From Oscillatoria sp. CS-180 (GTDB lineage Bacteria > Cyanobacteriota > Cyanobacteriia > Phormidesmidales > Phormidesmidaceae): DNA of 64,000 bases. The notes under the pieces were generated by a model. The model worked only from the letters and a program-made list of their open reading frames with translations, did not search any database and had not been told where the DNA came from. Of this stretch, positions 47,880 to 55,939 are shown piece by piece. The position numbers were made by a program, and so were the translations under genes. The first letter of the stretch is position 1, and the number at the start of each line of letters is the position of its first letter. The stretch covers positions 186,001 through 250,000 of the forward strand of contig NZ_JAQMUB010000037.1 in assembly GCF_028330965.1 (NCBI RefSeq), written 5' to 3'.

Positions 47880-48806
47880 TCACAACACGTGCTGCTGCTT
47901 GAGAAAGGTCTCAACGTGCGATCGCTGCGGCAAAGAGGGTTGTGCTCCAGCGTGTGAAACAGACAGCGCCGCAGTTGCTGTTGCCCACGTGACGGCTGCA
48001 GTTAAGGATTTTCCTGACTGCAATGCTGCTGCCAGCCCTCCGTTGAAAGCATCTCCTGCTGCAACCGTATCGACAACGGTGATTGGAAAGGCAGGGATGT
48101 GAAATATCTCTTGGGGAGTTCCACATAAAACCCCCTGTTCACCCATCTTGATTAAAACGGTCTCAGCACCCTGGTCATGGAGCTGTGCGATCGCCTCACT
48201 AGCCTGCTCCAATGTATCAACTGGGAATCCTACCAGCTGAGCCGCTTCAACTTGGTTTGGCGTTAGCACGTGGATGTAGGGATACAGTTCACTGGGATCA
48301 AATGCTTGAACGGGAGCGGGATCGACGATTACAGTAACTCCAGCAGCATGAGCCAATTGGGCAGCTTGTATAACAGCGGCCATCGGAATTTCAAATTGTA
48401 ACAGCAGCAGATCAGCTTGCTTCAGCGCGACTTCGAGCTTTGAAAGGTCAGTCTTATCGACTCGACTGTTGGCTCCTGGTACGACAATGATGTGGTTTTC
48501 ACCCTGATCAGATACCACGATCGCCGCCACTCCTGTGTGGGCATTGGGATCTACCTGGATTCCCTCCACTGCAACCTCATCCAAGGTCAGGGCATGGCGT
48601 AGGCGTTGACCAAAATCATCTGCCCCCACGCGACCCATCATTTGCGTAGGGACTTGCTGACGAGCGACAGCAACGGCTTGGTTTGCGCCCTTACCGCCAG
48701 GAATCGTATTAAATTGATTGCCCAAAAGGGTTTCCCCCGGCACAGGGAGGCGGGGAGACTGGACAACTAAGTCCATATTCAAACTACCGAAAACGAGAAC
48801 TGTCAT
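47880..48806 (-). CDS. rbsK: Ribokinase
   Basis: 308 residues from ATG at 48806, which gives MTVLVFGSLNMDLVVQSP; the frame is open much further upstream but that part overlaps another gene. PfkB motifs: IPGGKGANQAVAVA (~35) and DTVAAGDAFNGGLAAAL (catalytic Asp, ~250). Phosphorylates ribose from nucleoside breakdown. The nearby nucleoside transporter fits a salvage role. Confidence 0.92.
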   Translation of the reverse strand: MTVLVFGSLNMDLVVQSPRLPVPGETLLGNQFNTIPGGKGANQAVAVARQQVPTQMMGRVGADDFGQRLRHALTLDEVAVEGIQVDPNAHTGVAAIVVSDQGENHIIVVPGANSRVDKTDLSKLEVALKQADLLLLQFEIPMAAVIQAAQLAHAAGVTVIVDPAPVQAFDPSELYPYIHVLTPNQVEAAQLVGFPVDTLEQASEAIAQLHDQGAETVLIKMGEQGVLCGTPQEIFHIPAFPITVVDTVAAGDAFNGGLAAALQSGKSLTAAVTWATATAALSVSHAGAQPSLPQRSHVETFLKQQHVL

Positions 48807-48828
48807 CAGGATACGAGTAGGTGAAGAT

Positions 48829-49107
48829 TCATATCCCAAAAGGATTGGGGTTTTCGTCTTCTTTTGCACCGCTCCATTCCGTCGGGGGGCGGTCGCTGCT
48901 CCAGGCCCACCAGGCTGTTTCACACTCGCCGCAGTGATAGAACTCCTGCCATTTGCGACGGTGGGCCTCTGTGTAGACGGGCGATCGCCGATTGATCCAA
49001 ACGGACTTAGCCTTGTTGACCGCAGCCCCACAACGAGGACAGTCAAATTGGTGCGCGTGAACTGCTGATTCCGTCCAACTGGGCGGCACGGGAGAAAAGG
49101 GATTCAT
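48829..49107 (-). CDS. Small zinc-ribbon-like protein
   Basis: 92 residues. CPRCGAAV (~23) and CGECETAWWAW (~59) form a two-knuckle CxxC...CxxC zinc site. The rest is Trp- and Pro-rich. 22 bases upstream of rbsK on the same strand, so likely co-transcribed. Family function unknown. Confidence 0.75.
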   Translation of the reverse strand: MNPFSPVPPSWTESAVHAHQFDCPRCGAAVNKAKSVWINRRSPVYTEAHRRKWQEFYHCGECETAWWAWSSDRPPTEWSGAKEDENPNPFGI

Positions 49108-49273
49108 AAAGCTGTAGAGCGATCGTTCTATCCCATTATGAGTTGGGGATCAAAATTACGCACTCAGTGAGAACGGTATTGCCTAGCAAGCCTTAAAAAG
49201 TCTATTGAGGCTGCTTCAGAATTCTTCAACGCCTGTAGAATCGTGGCGGTAACTGTGGGAAAGGTGGTGTCCG

Positions 49274-50686
49274 ATGCTCAACTTACTTTCGCTACTGGGA
49301 ATCGCAGGGCTATGCTTTGTGGCTTGGTTGGGTTCAGAAGACCGCAGGCAGGTGCCATGGAAGCTCATGTTTTGGGGCGTTGGTATTCAACTTGCATTGG
49401 GGCTGTTTATTTTTCGTTTTCCGCTAACGCGAGATATTGTGGTCTGGCTAAGTGGATTGCTAAATGCACTGATTGACGCTTCAGAAGCAGGGGCAGAATT
49501 TCTCTTTGGACCAATTCTGGTACCCGACTTGGGAGCCTCCGTTGGACCTCAAGGTGCAGGTCGCTGGATTGCTCGTGCATTAACACCTCCCTTTACGCCT
49601 GTGCCGGGCGATCGCTTAGGCGTCGATAATCTGGGTCTAGGCTACATTTTCGCGTTTCGAGCACTCCCACAGGTCATCTTCTTTGCGGCGATTTTTAACC
49701 TGCTTTATAACTTGGGCGTTATTCAACCCATTGTGCGAGTCTTTGCAAGATTTTTCCGCTCAGTTATGAACATTAGTGGGGCGGAATCATTAGCAGGAGC
49801 CGCCAATATATTTGTTGGAATTGAGTCGGCGATCGCCATCAAACCTTTTTTGGTCAATATGACCCGAAGTGAACTATGCGCCATCTTGGCGTCCTGTTTT
49901 GGGTCAATTGCCTCCACAGTTCTGGGTCTTTATGCTGGATTTCTCAGGGGGATCTTTCCCGCAATTTCAGGCCACTTGATGTCCGCATCAGTGCTGACGA
50001 TTCCGGCGGCGTTTGTCATGGCAAAGATTTTGGTTCCGGAGAAGGACATTCCTGAAACCCTGGGTAAAGTTCCTGCGATGATCAATGCCGAAGAGGAAAA
50101 GCAGGGTCCGATGGATGCATTGATTTTAGGCGCTTTAGACGGGGTCAAGCTAGCCGTTGGAATTGCGGCATCGCTGATCGCCATTTTGGGACTGGTCGCG
50201 TTGTTGAATCTGATTTTCGGTTCTCTGGCATCGTTACAGAACAGTGATATGGCAATGCTCCAAATCATCGGTCAGGCTTTTAGCGTTATCACCCTTGATA
50301 ACATTACGGGAGCTTTGTTCTTACCGCTGACCTTTTTAACGGGAGTCTCTCTAGATTGGAATGAACTGTGGACGTCCTCTGTGTTGATTGGACAGCGACT
50401 CCTGAAAACGGCAATTCCGCCCTATGTTGCTTTGGCAGGGTTATCGGCAGAAGGGGCTTTGAGCGATCGTGCCCTGGTCATCATCAGCTACGTTCTGTGT
50501 GGATTCGCTCACGTTCCATCGGTAGGTATCTTCGTTGGCGGACTAGCTGGACTCGTCCCTTCTCGCCGCAAAGACATCAGCTCCCTTGGCTGGAAAGCGC
50601 TCTGGGCAGGCACCTTGGCTACTCTGATGACAGGCAGTGTGGCCGGCCTCTATTTTTACGAGGGCACAACTGTGCTGGGTCGATAG
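49274..50686 (+). CDS. Concentrative nucleoside transporter (CNT/NupC family)
   Basis: 470 residues, multi-spanning. N-terminal three-helix part, then the core with LFGP, GLGYIFAFRALPQVIFFAAI (~125), FVGIESAIAIKPFL (~178) and a C-terminal LCGFAHVPSVGIFVGG. Imports nucleosides with Na+ or H+. Divergent from the zinc-ribbon/ribokinase pair; together they suggest nucleoside uptake and ribose use. Confidence 0.92.
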   Translation: MLNLLSLLGIAGLCFVAWLGSEDRRQVPWKLMFWGVGIQLALGLFIFRFPLTRDIVVWLSGLLNALIDASEAGAEFLFGPILVPDLGASVGPQGAGRWIARALTPPFTPVPGDRLGVDNLGLGYIFAFRALPQVIFFAAIFNLLYNLGVIQPIVRVFARFFRSVMNISGAESLAGAANIFVGIESAIAIKPFLVNMTRSELCAILASCFGSIASTVLGLYAGFLRGIFPAISGHLMSASVLTIPAAFVMAKILVPEKDIPETLGKVPAMINAEEEKQGPMDALILGALDGVKLAVGIAASLIAILGLVALLNLIFGSLASLQNSDMAMLQIIGQAFSVITLDNITGALFLPLTFLTGVSLDWNELWTSSVLIGQRLLKTAIPPYVALAGLSAEGALSDRALVIISYVLCGFAHVPSVGIFVGGLAGLVPSRRKDISSLGWKALWAGTLATLMTGSVAGLYFYEGTTVLGR

Positions 50687-50919
50687 TTTTTAGTATTGGA
50701 GAGAAGTCAGAGGCTAGGCGTTGGAAATCAGGAGTTATAGCCCTGTGCAGCTTGGTCGAGTACATCTCAGTGGCTTAAGGGAGCAGGGACTAGGAACAGG
50801 AATGGGGTGTGCTTGACTCAAATGCATGCCGCTATAGGGTGTTCTAAATTGGAGATTGGATTTTCCATTCCTCCGCTCCCCTGCTTTATCGCTCTTCCAC
50901 GCTTTCGTTTAAGAATCAG

Positions 50920-51834
50920 TTAATCCAATGGGATCACATCAACCCATTCTCGGTAAGCAGGTTCCCGATTTTCAACGATCGCAGTCAGCGTACTTTGCAA
51001 TGTATCTGTGATCGGGCGATCAACAGGCAAATCGTAGTTCTCAATGCGCTTAATCGGAGCAATACGGGCTGCTGTACCACAGAGGAAAACTTCATCAGCA
51101 ATCAATAACTCAGAGCGATCTACGGGGCGTTCTATAACCGGAATGTCGTTATTCTGAGCGATTTGGATGACGCTATGGCGGGTGATGCCTTCCAGCACGT
51201 CCTGATCAACACCGGGAGTGATGAGTTGCCCCCCACGAACGAGGAAAATATTCATGCCTGAGGCTTCGCTGACCTTGCCTTGAGCATTGAGCAAAATGGC
51301 CTCATCAAACCCTGATTTGAGCGCCTCCGTTTTAGCCAGAGCTGAATTGACATATCCTCCAGTGATTTTTCCGCGTAGAGGCAGATTCAGGTCAGAGGGG
51401 CGCTGCCATGAACTGATTCGACAAGTAATACCCTCGGGAGAAAGATAGTTGCCCAACGGCAAACCATACACTGCAAAGTCATGCTCAATGTCGTGGACGC
51501 GAGGCGCAATGCCCAAATCGGATGTGTAGACGAGAGGACGGATGTAGAACGGTTCTGTGGGGCGATTGTGCTTCACAAAGTCAATCAGCACTGATTTGAT
51601 ATGACTGGTGGGAACATCAAATTGGAGATAGCGAGCACTGTTGCTTAAGCGTTGGCAATGTCGCTCCAATCGAAACAACAGAATCTGTTTGGGGTTTGCC
51701 GGATCGGGGAGTCCTCTCAATCCACCTAATGCCCCCGTCCCATAGTGTAAACCGTGGGTCGCAATGGAAAGAGTCGCTTCTTCAAAGGGACAAAATTTAT
51801 TCCGGAAAAAAGCGATCGGCAGGAACGTTGGCAT
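50920..51834 (-). CDS. ilvE: Branched-chain amino-acid aminotransferase
   Basis: 304 residues, PLP class IV. Last step of Leu/Ile/Val synthesis. ATHGLHYGTGALGG at the start, the PLP-Lys region LRGKITGGYVNSALAK (~150) and EASGMNIFLVRGG (~180) are present. Alone on its strand. Confidence 0.94.
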   Translation of the reverse strand: MPTFLPIAFFRNKFCPFEEATLSIATHGLHYGTGALGGLRGLPDPANPKQILLFRLERHCQRLSNSARYLQFDVPTSHIKSVLIDFVKHNRPTEPFYIRPLVYTSDLGIAPRVHDIEHDFAVYGLPLGNYLSPEGITCRISSWQRPSDLNLPLRGKITGGYVNSALAKTEALKSGFDEAILLNAQGKVSEASGMNIFLVRGGQLITPGVDQDVLEGITRHSVIQIAQNNDIPVIERPVDRSELLIADEVFLCGTAARIAPIKRIENYDLPVDRPITDTLQSTLTAIVENREPAYREWVDVIPLD

Positions 51835-51943
51835 AATGGTCTGTGAATTGAAGAAGGGATTTTAGCGTCTACAAACAGGATTTAAGGCAATGATACAACC
51901 CTTCGAAGGCCTCTCTTGCTTCCGTTGTTCGATACCCGCTGGC

Positions 51944-54900
51944 TTAACCCTGCTCGGCTCGTTCTCGACATCGCTCTAAATAGCTTTGCGCCACCGTGTC
52001 AGAAGGACAAATCTCTAAGCAGTGTTGAAATTTCTGAAGCGCATCGCCATAGCACTGCTGGTTGTATATAGCCAAAGCTTGCTCAAACAAGGTACGGCTT
52101 TTGAGCTTGCCTTCCCGCTGCTCTGGCGGGTCGGGATCAAACACTTCATATACGCTAATGTAGGCAATTTTGCCTTTGGCTTGCACACGGTCAATCACTC
52201 GCATGGCGTAGTCGTTGGGATTGCTGAGCTGAAGAAAGGTGTGATGAGAAATCAATAAGTTGACGTCATAAAAGCGAGTCATACGCTCGATGCGAGAAGC
52301 TACATTGACGGTATCGCTGATGACGGTGCTATCCATGCGGTTGCATCCACCTACAGTGCCCAACATCAGAGAGCCTGTGTTAATGCCAATGCCAATTTCG
52401 ATAATGGATTTACCGTATTCGCGTCGTTTCTGATTGTACTGATGCAGCCGTTTAAGCATGGCGACGCTAGCTTGCAAAGCATCATCAGCGCCACGGCTGA
52501 ATAGCGCCATGATGGCATCACCAATGTATTTATCAATGAAACCGTGATTTTCAGAAATTGCTGGTTCCATGCGAGATAGAAAGGCATTGATAAACTTGAA
52601 GTTCTGTTCCGGTGTCATCTGTTCTGACAAGCTGGTAAAGTCGCGGATGTCGGCAAACAGAACGGACATGTGCTGCTGAACTTGGTCGCCTAGCTCAACC
52701 TCAACAATGCTTTCTTTGTTCAAAAATTGCAAAAACTCACGAGGGACAAAGCGACCGTAAGCCTGGTTAATTTTGGCGAGATATAAATGGGTCTTGAGGC
52801 GGGCTACTAACTCGCTTTTTGAAATGGGTTTGGTTAAATAATCGTTGGCTCCGGCGGAAAGTCCTTCTACCAAGCTACTGACTTGGTTCTTCGCTGTCAG
52901 CATCACAATGGGCAGACTGTGGGCAGGATAGGTTTCTCGCAGCTTGCGACAGACTTCAAAGCCTGTCATCCGGGGCATCATGACATCTAATAGGACGATG
53001 TCAGGTTGAACACCGTCTTCGATGAGGGCCAGAGCTTCAGGACCATCAGCAGCCTGCACCACCCGATAGTTTTGTACCGATAGATGGTTCATGATGACTT
53101 GACGGTTGATGGGCTCATCGTCAACAACTAGCACCATATGCTGTTGCTGAGCCATCACACGCATTGTGCCATCGTGTCCGTTTTCACCATTGGGCATCTC
53201 TGCATACCCTAGCTGGGAGGGTGAAACGGCTTGAATAGGCCAGCGAAAGTCGACAGGGGACTCTAGATTGGATTCTTTTAAGAGGACCTGTTCAACTTCG
53301 GGGCGATCGCTGATCAATCGACCCGCTTCCGGTGAAACAGGGAGGGTGAATGTGAACTGCGAGCCAACCCCTACTGATGAAACCACCTTCATCGTGCCGC
53401 CTTGAAGCTCGACTAAGCGTTTGGTAACCGCCAAACCAATTCCCATACCGCCATAGATGCGGCTGGTGGAGCCATCGGCTTGGACAAAAGGTTCAAAGAT
53501 CCGATGTAGCTTATCTTCGGGAATCCCCGTTCCCGTGTCAGAAACAGTGATGGCTAAGTAGTAATTGGAATTGGAAGAAAAGTCATCTGGAGCGATCGCA
53601 GTCAGAACGGTGTCCTTCTCCACCAAAACAGCCGTTTCAGCGTGGCCGTTGCCGTTTATTTCAGTGTGCGTATTAGCGACTTCAGCATGGCCATTGCCGT
53701 TCATTTCAGTCGGGTGAGTGTTAGCAGCTTCAGATGCTTCAGATAATGAAGCTCCATTGCAGGTTGACGGCACACGAGACCGGACTGCCAAAGAACACGC
53801 ATCTGGATTTTTGATGATCTGAGCAGAAATACCCACCATCCCATACTCGGTGAACTTCACCGCATTGCCGACTAAGTTGTGGAGAATTTGCTGTAGGCGA
53901 TTTTCGTCTGCCAGAGCAGGAGGCAGTTTGTGAGAGACAGCGTTGATGAGCTGAACTTGTTTCTGATGAGCCAGCGGACGGCTAAGCGTGATCACAACTT
54001 CAGCCGCTTCTCGAATGCCAACGGGGCGGAGGTTGATGTCAACTCGATCGTGTTGAAGTTGAGAAAAGTCCAAAATGTCATCGACTAAGGCAGACAGGCG
54101 ACGTCCGCTAGCGACAATCATGGCAAGGTTGCTCTTTGTTTGGCGAGGCAGCGGACCACTGACTCCATCAATTAGGGATTCTGCTAGACCGATAATGCCG
54201 TTGAGGGGCGTTCTCAGTTCGTGAGAGGTGTTGGCCAGGAATTCGTCTTTGAGCTTGTCAATCCGCTTAAGCTCCCGGTTGTGGTCTTCTAATTGCTCAA
54301 ACGACTGCTTGATTTGCTGAGCCATACTTTCGAAGGATTGAGATAGCTCGGTCAATTCCTGAAACCGACCGTTGGGCAGCGAAGTCTCCCAAGTTCCCAC
54401 GGCTAGCTTTTTCGATGCTTCACTAAGGCGATAGATAGGTTGTGCTACCCACCGGGCTGTGATGCCTGCAATCACACTGGCAACGATAAGGGATAAGAGG
54501 CAGAGTATCAGGGTATTGCGGGTGTTTTCTGCAATCTGTCCCTTAAAGTCTGATTCGGGAATGATTGTTACGACCAACCAGTCAAGTCCTCTGCCATCTT
54601 GAAAAGGGACGACTTGAACGAGCTGTGGTTCTTGAGCCGATTCGAAGGTGAACTGTTCGGCATCATCAATGTTCCCTAAGCTGCCAAATTTTTGGGTCAG
54701 ATGCTGGGTTGTCTCACGAATGATGGGTTCCGTGCTGGCTGTCGCATTCAATCGTGTTTGCTCGCCTGTGCCGGAGGTCAAAAACGGGAGTTCATCGGTG
54801 GAGGTGGCCACAATGTTTCCGGTGCGCTCAATAATGAACGCTTCGCCGCTGGCACTGATGTCTATCTTGCGCAAATAGCTGCTAATTTGCTCTAGTGTCA

Positions 54901-55576
54901 GGTCCAGGGCAATCACACCCTTGAGTTCGCCGCGATCGCCATGAATGGGGGCTGCTAGCGTAATCCCCAACACAGAATAATCCTGGGAGGCGAATTCATA
55001 AATAGGACTCCAGCTCGTATGGCGATTGGTGACAACGGCTCGATACCAAGGACGCTCCCGAGGGTCATAATTTTGCGAACCAATTTCCTCTCGCCGCTGA
55101 CCTGACTCATTCAGGCGATAGGTTAGCCGCTTTGGTGCGGTTTCTTCGGTGACTTCCCAGAGTACCTTTTTCCCATCATCTCGTTTCTGAACCCCTAAAA
55201 ATCTGCCGTCAGGATATCCCAGATAAATACTTGTAATTCCTTCCGAGACCTGAATTTGATGCCAAAAGTGCCGCGCTACGACATCTGGATTGGACAATGG
55301 CACATCCCCGTGAAACAAGTTGCTGCGACTGTCACGCTGAAGGAGATTGGGTTGCAGAAGGTAGGTATGAAGATGTTCTTGAATACGGTTGGTCGCTCGG
55401 GTGCTCAGCTGAGTCGCTAAATCATCGATCGCCTTTTGCCCGTTTCGCCAAGAGAGAGCTGTTGTTAGCCCGACTGCTGCTGCAATTTGCACCACAAAGG
55501 ATACAACCAAAACGACCCGCAGTGGTAGTTTCTGAGTCAGATTCAGCACCGAGTGCAAAGTGGGTTTTGAAGACAT
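51944..55576 (-). CDS. Membrane hybrid histidine kinase with nucleotidyl-cyclase output
   Basis: 1210 residues. Membrane helices ~18-42 and ~354-376 enclose a dCache sensor (DPRERPWYRAV, ~171); HAMP; HisKA with SHELRTP (His452); HATPase with LVGNAVKF (~568), DTGTGIP (~680) and GMGIGL (~710); REC ~813-935 (Asp864, Lys916); class III cyclase ~970-1145 (metal Asp976 and Asp1020, Lys1016); short TPR-like tail. The layout resembles CyaC-type adenylyl cyclases of cyanobacteria, activated through the receiver. ATP rather than GTP use is likely, not proven. A duplicated linker sits inside the HATPase domain (618-648). Confidence 0.92.
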   Translation of the reverse strand: MSSKPTLHSVLNLTQKLPLRVVLVVSFVVQIAAAVGLTTALSWRNGQKAIDDLATQLSTRATNRIQEHLHTYLLQPNLLQRDSRSNLFHGDVPLSNPDVVARHFWHQIQVSEGITSIYLGYPDGRFLGVQKRDDGKKVLWEVTEETAPKRLTYRLNESGQRREEIGSQNYDPRERPWYRAVVTNRHTSWSPIYEFASQDYSVLGITLAAPIHGDRGELKGVIALDLTLEQISSYLRKIDISASGEAFIIERTGNIVATSTDELPFLTSGTGEQTRLNATASTEPIIRETTQHLTQKFGSLGNIDDAEQFTFESAQEPQLVQVVPFQDGRGLDWLVVTIIPESDFKGQIAENTRNTLILCLLSLIVASVIAGITARWVAQPIYRLSEASKKLAVGTWETSLPNGRFQELTELSQSFESMAQQIKQSFEQLEDHNRELKRIDKLKDEFLANTSHELRTPLNGIIGLAESLIDGVSGPLPRQTKSNLAMIVASGRRLSALVDDILDFSQLQHDRVDINLRPVGIREAAEVVITLSRPLAHQKQVQLINAVSHKLPPALADENRLQQILHNLVGNAVKFTEYGMVGISAQIIKNPDACSLAVRSRVPSTCNGASLSEASEAANTHPTEMNGNGHAEVANTHTEINGNGHAETAVLVEKDTVLTAIAPDDFSSNSNYYLAITVSDTGTGIPEDKLHRIFEPFVQADGSTSRIYGGMGIGLAVTKRLVELQGGTMKVVSSVGVGSQFTFTLPVSPEAGRLISDRPEVEQVLLKESNLESPVDFRWPIQAVSPSQLGYAEMPNGENGHDGTMRVMAQQQHMVLVVDDEPINRQVIMNHLSVQNYRVVQAADGPEALALIEDGVQPDIVLLDVMMPRMTGFEVCRKLRETYPAHSLPIVMLTAKNQVSSLVEGLSAGANDYLTKPISKSELVARLKTHLYLAKINQAYGRFVPREFLQFLNKESIVEVELGDQVQQHMSVLFADIRDFTSLSEQMTPEQNFKFINAFLSRMEPAISENHGFIDKYIGDAIMALFSRGADDALQASVAMLKRLHQYNQKRREYGKSIIEIGIGINTGSLMLGTVGGCNRMDSTVISDTVNVASRIERMTRFYDVNLLISHHTFLQLSNPNDYAMRVIDRVQAKGKIAYISVYEVFDPDPPEQREGKLKSRTLFEQALAIYNQQCYGDALQKFQHCLEICPSDTVAQSYLERCRERAEQG
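53633..53725 (-). repeat. Tandem duplication inside the kinase gene
   Basis: Two ~46-base units code ANTHPTEMNGNGHAEV and ANTHTEINGNGHAET, an in-frame duplication in a ~70-residue insert between the N and G1 boxes of the ATP-binding domain. Confidence 0.85.
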
Positions 55577-55939
55577 CCTGTGTGCTGCGATCGCGTGCGA
55601 TCAAAAAGAATTCATGAACAGACGAAGACTACAGGCCAATACGGTGCTACGGGCAGATGCTTTGGGGGTAGAAGCACTTCGGGAGTCAACACTCCAACTT
55701 GAATTTCTTGTTCTGAAGTTGATTATGACACTTAGGTATTAATACGCCGTTCGAACCTGACTTATTGTCCTTCTTTCTATACGGACTACCGAACTTCCGC
55801 TATTAATCCCATATCTACACGATTTTTACTGTAAACCCCATTAAATTTCTGTGTTTCTCCGGTGAGGAGTCAAAGATTCTATACTGGGAAAATGGCAAAA
55901 CATTGCTGTAATTCATTGCTTCTCTAGTATTGGTCAGCC

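Noticed and set aside
48807-49046. N-terminal extension of ribokinase by ~80 residues
   Set aside because: It is the zinc-ribbon gene read in another frame; ribokinase proper starts at MTVLVFGSLN.
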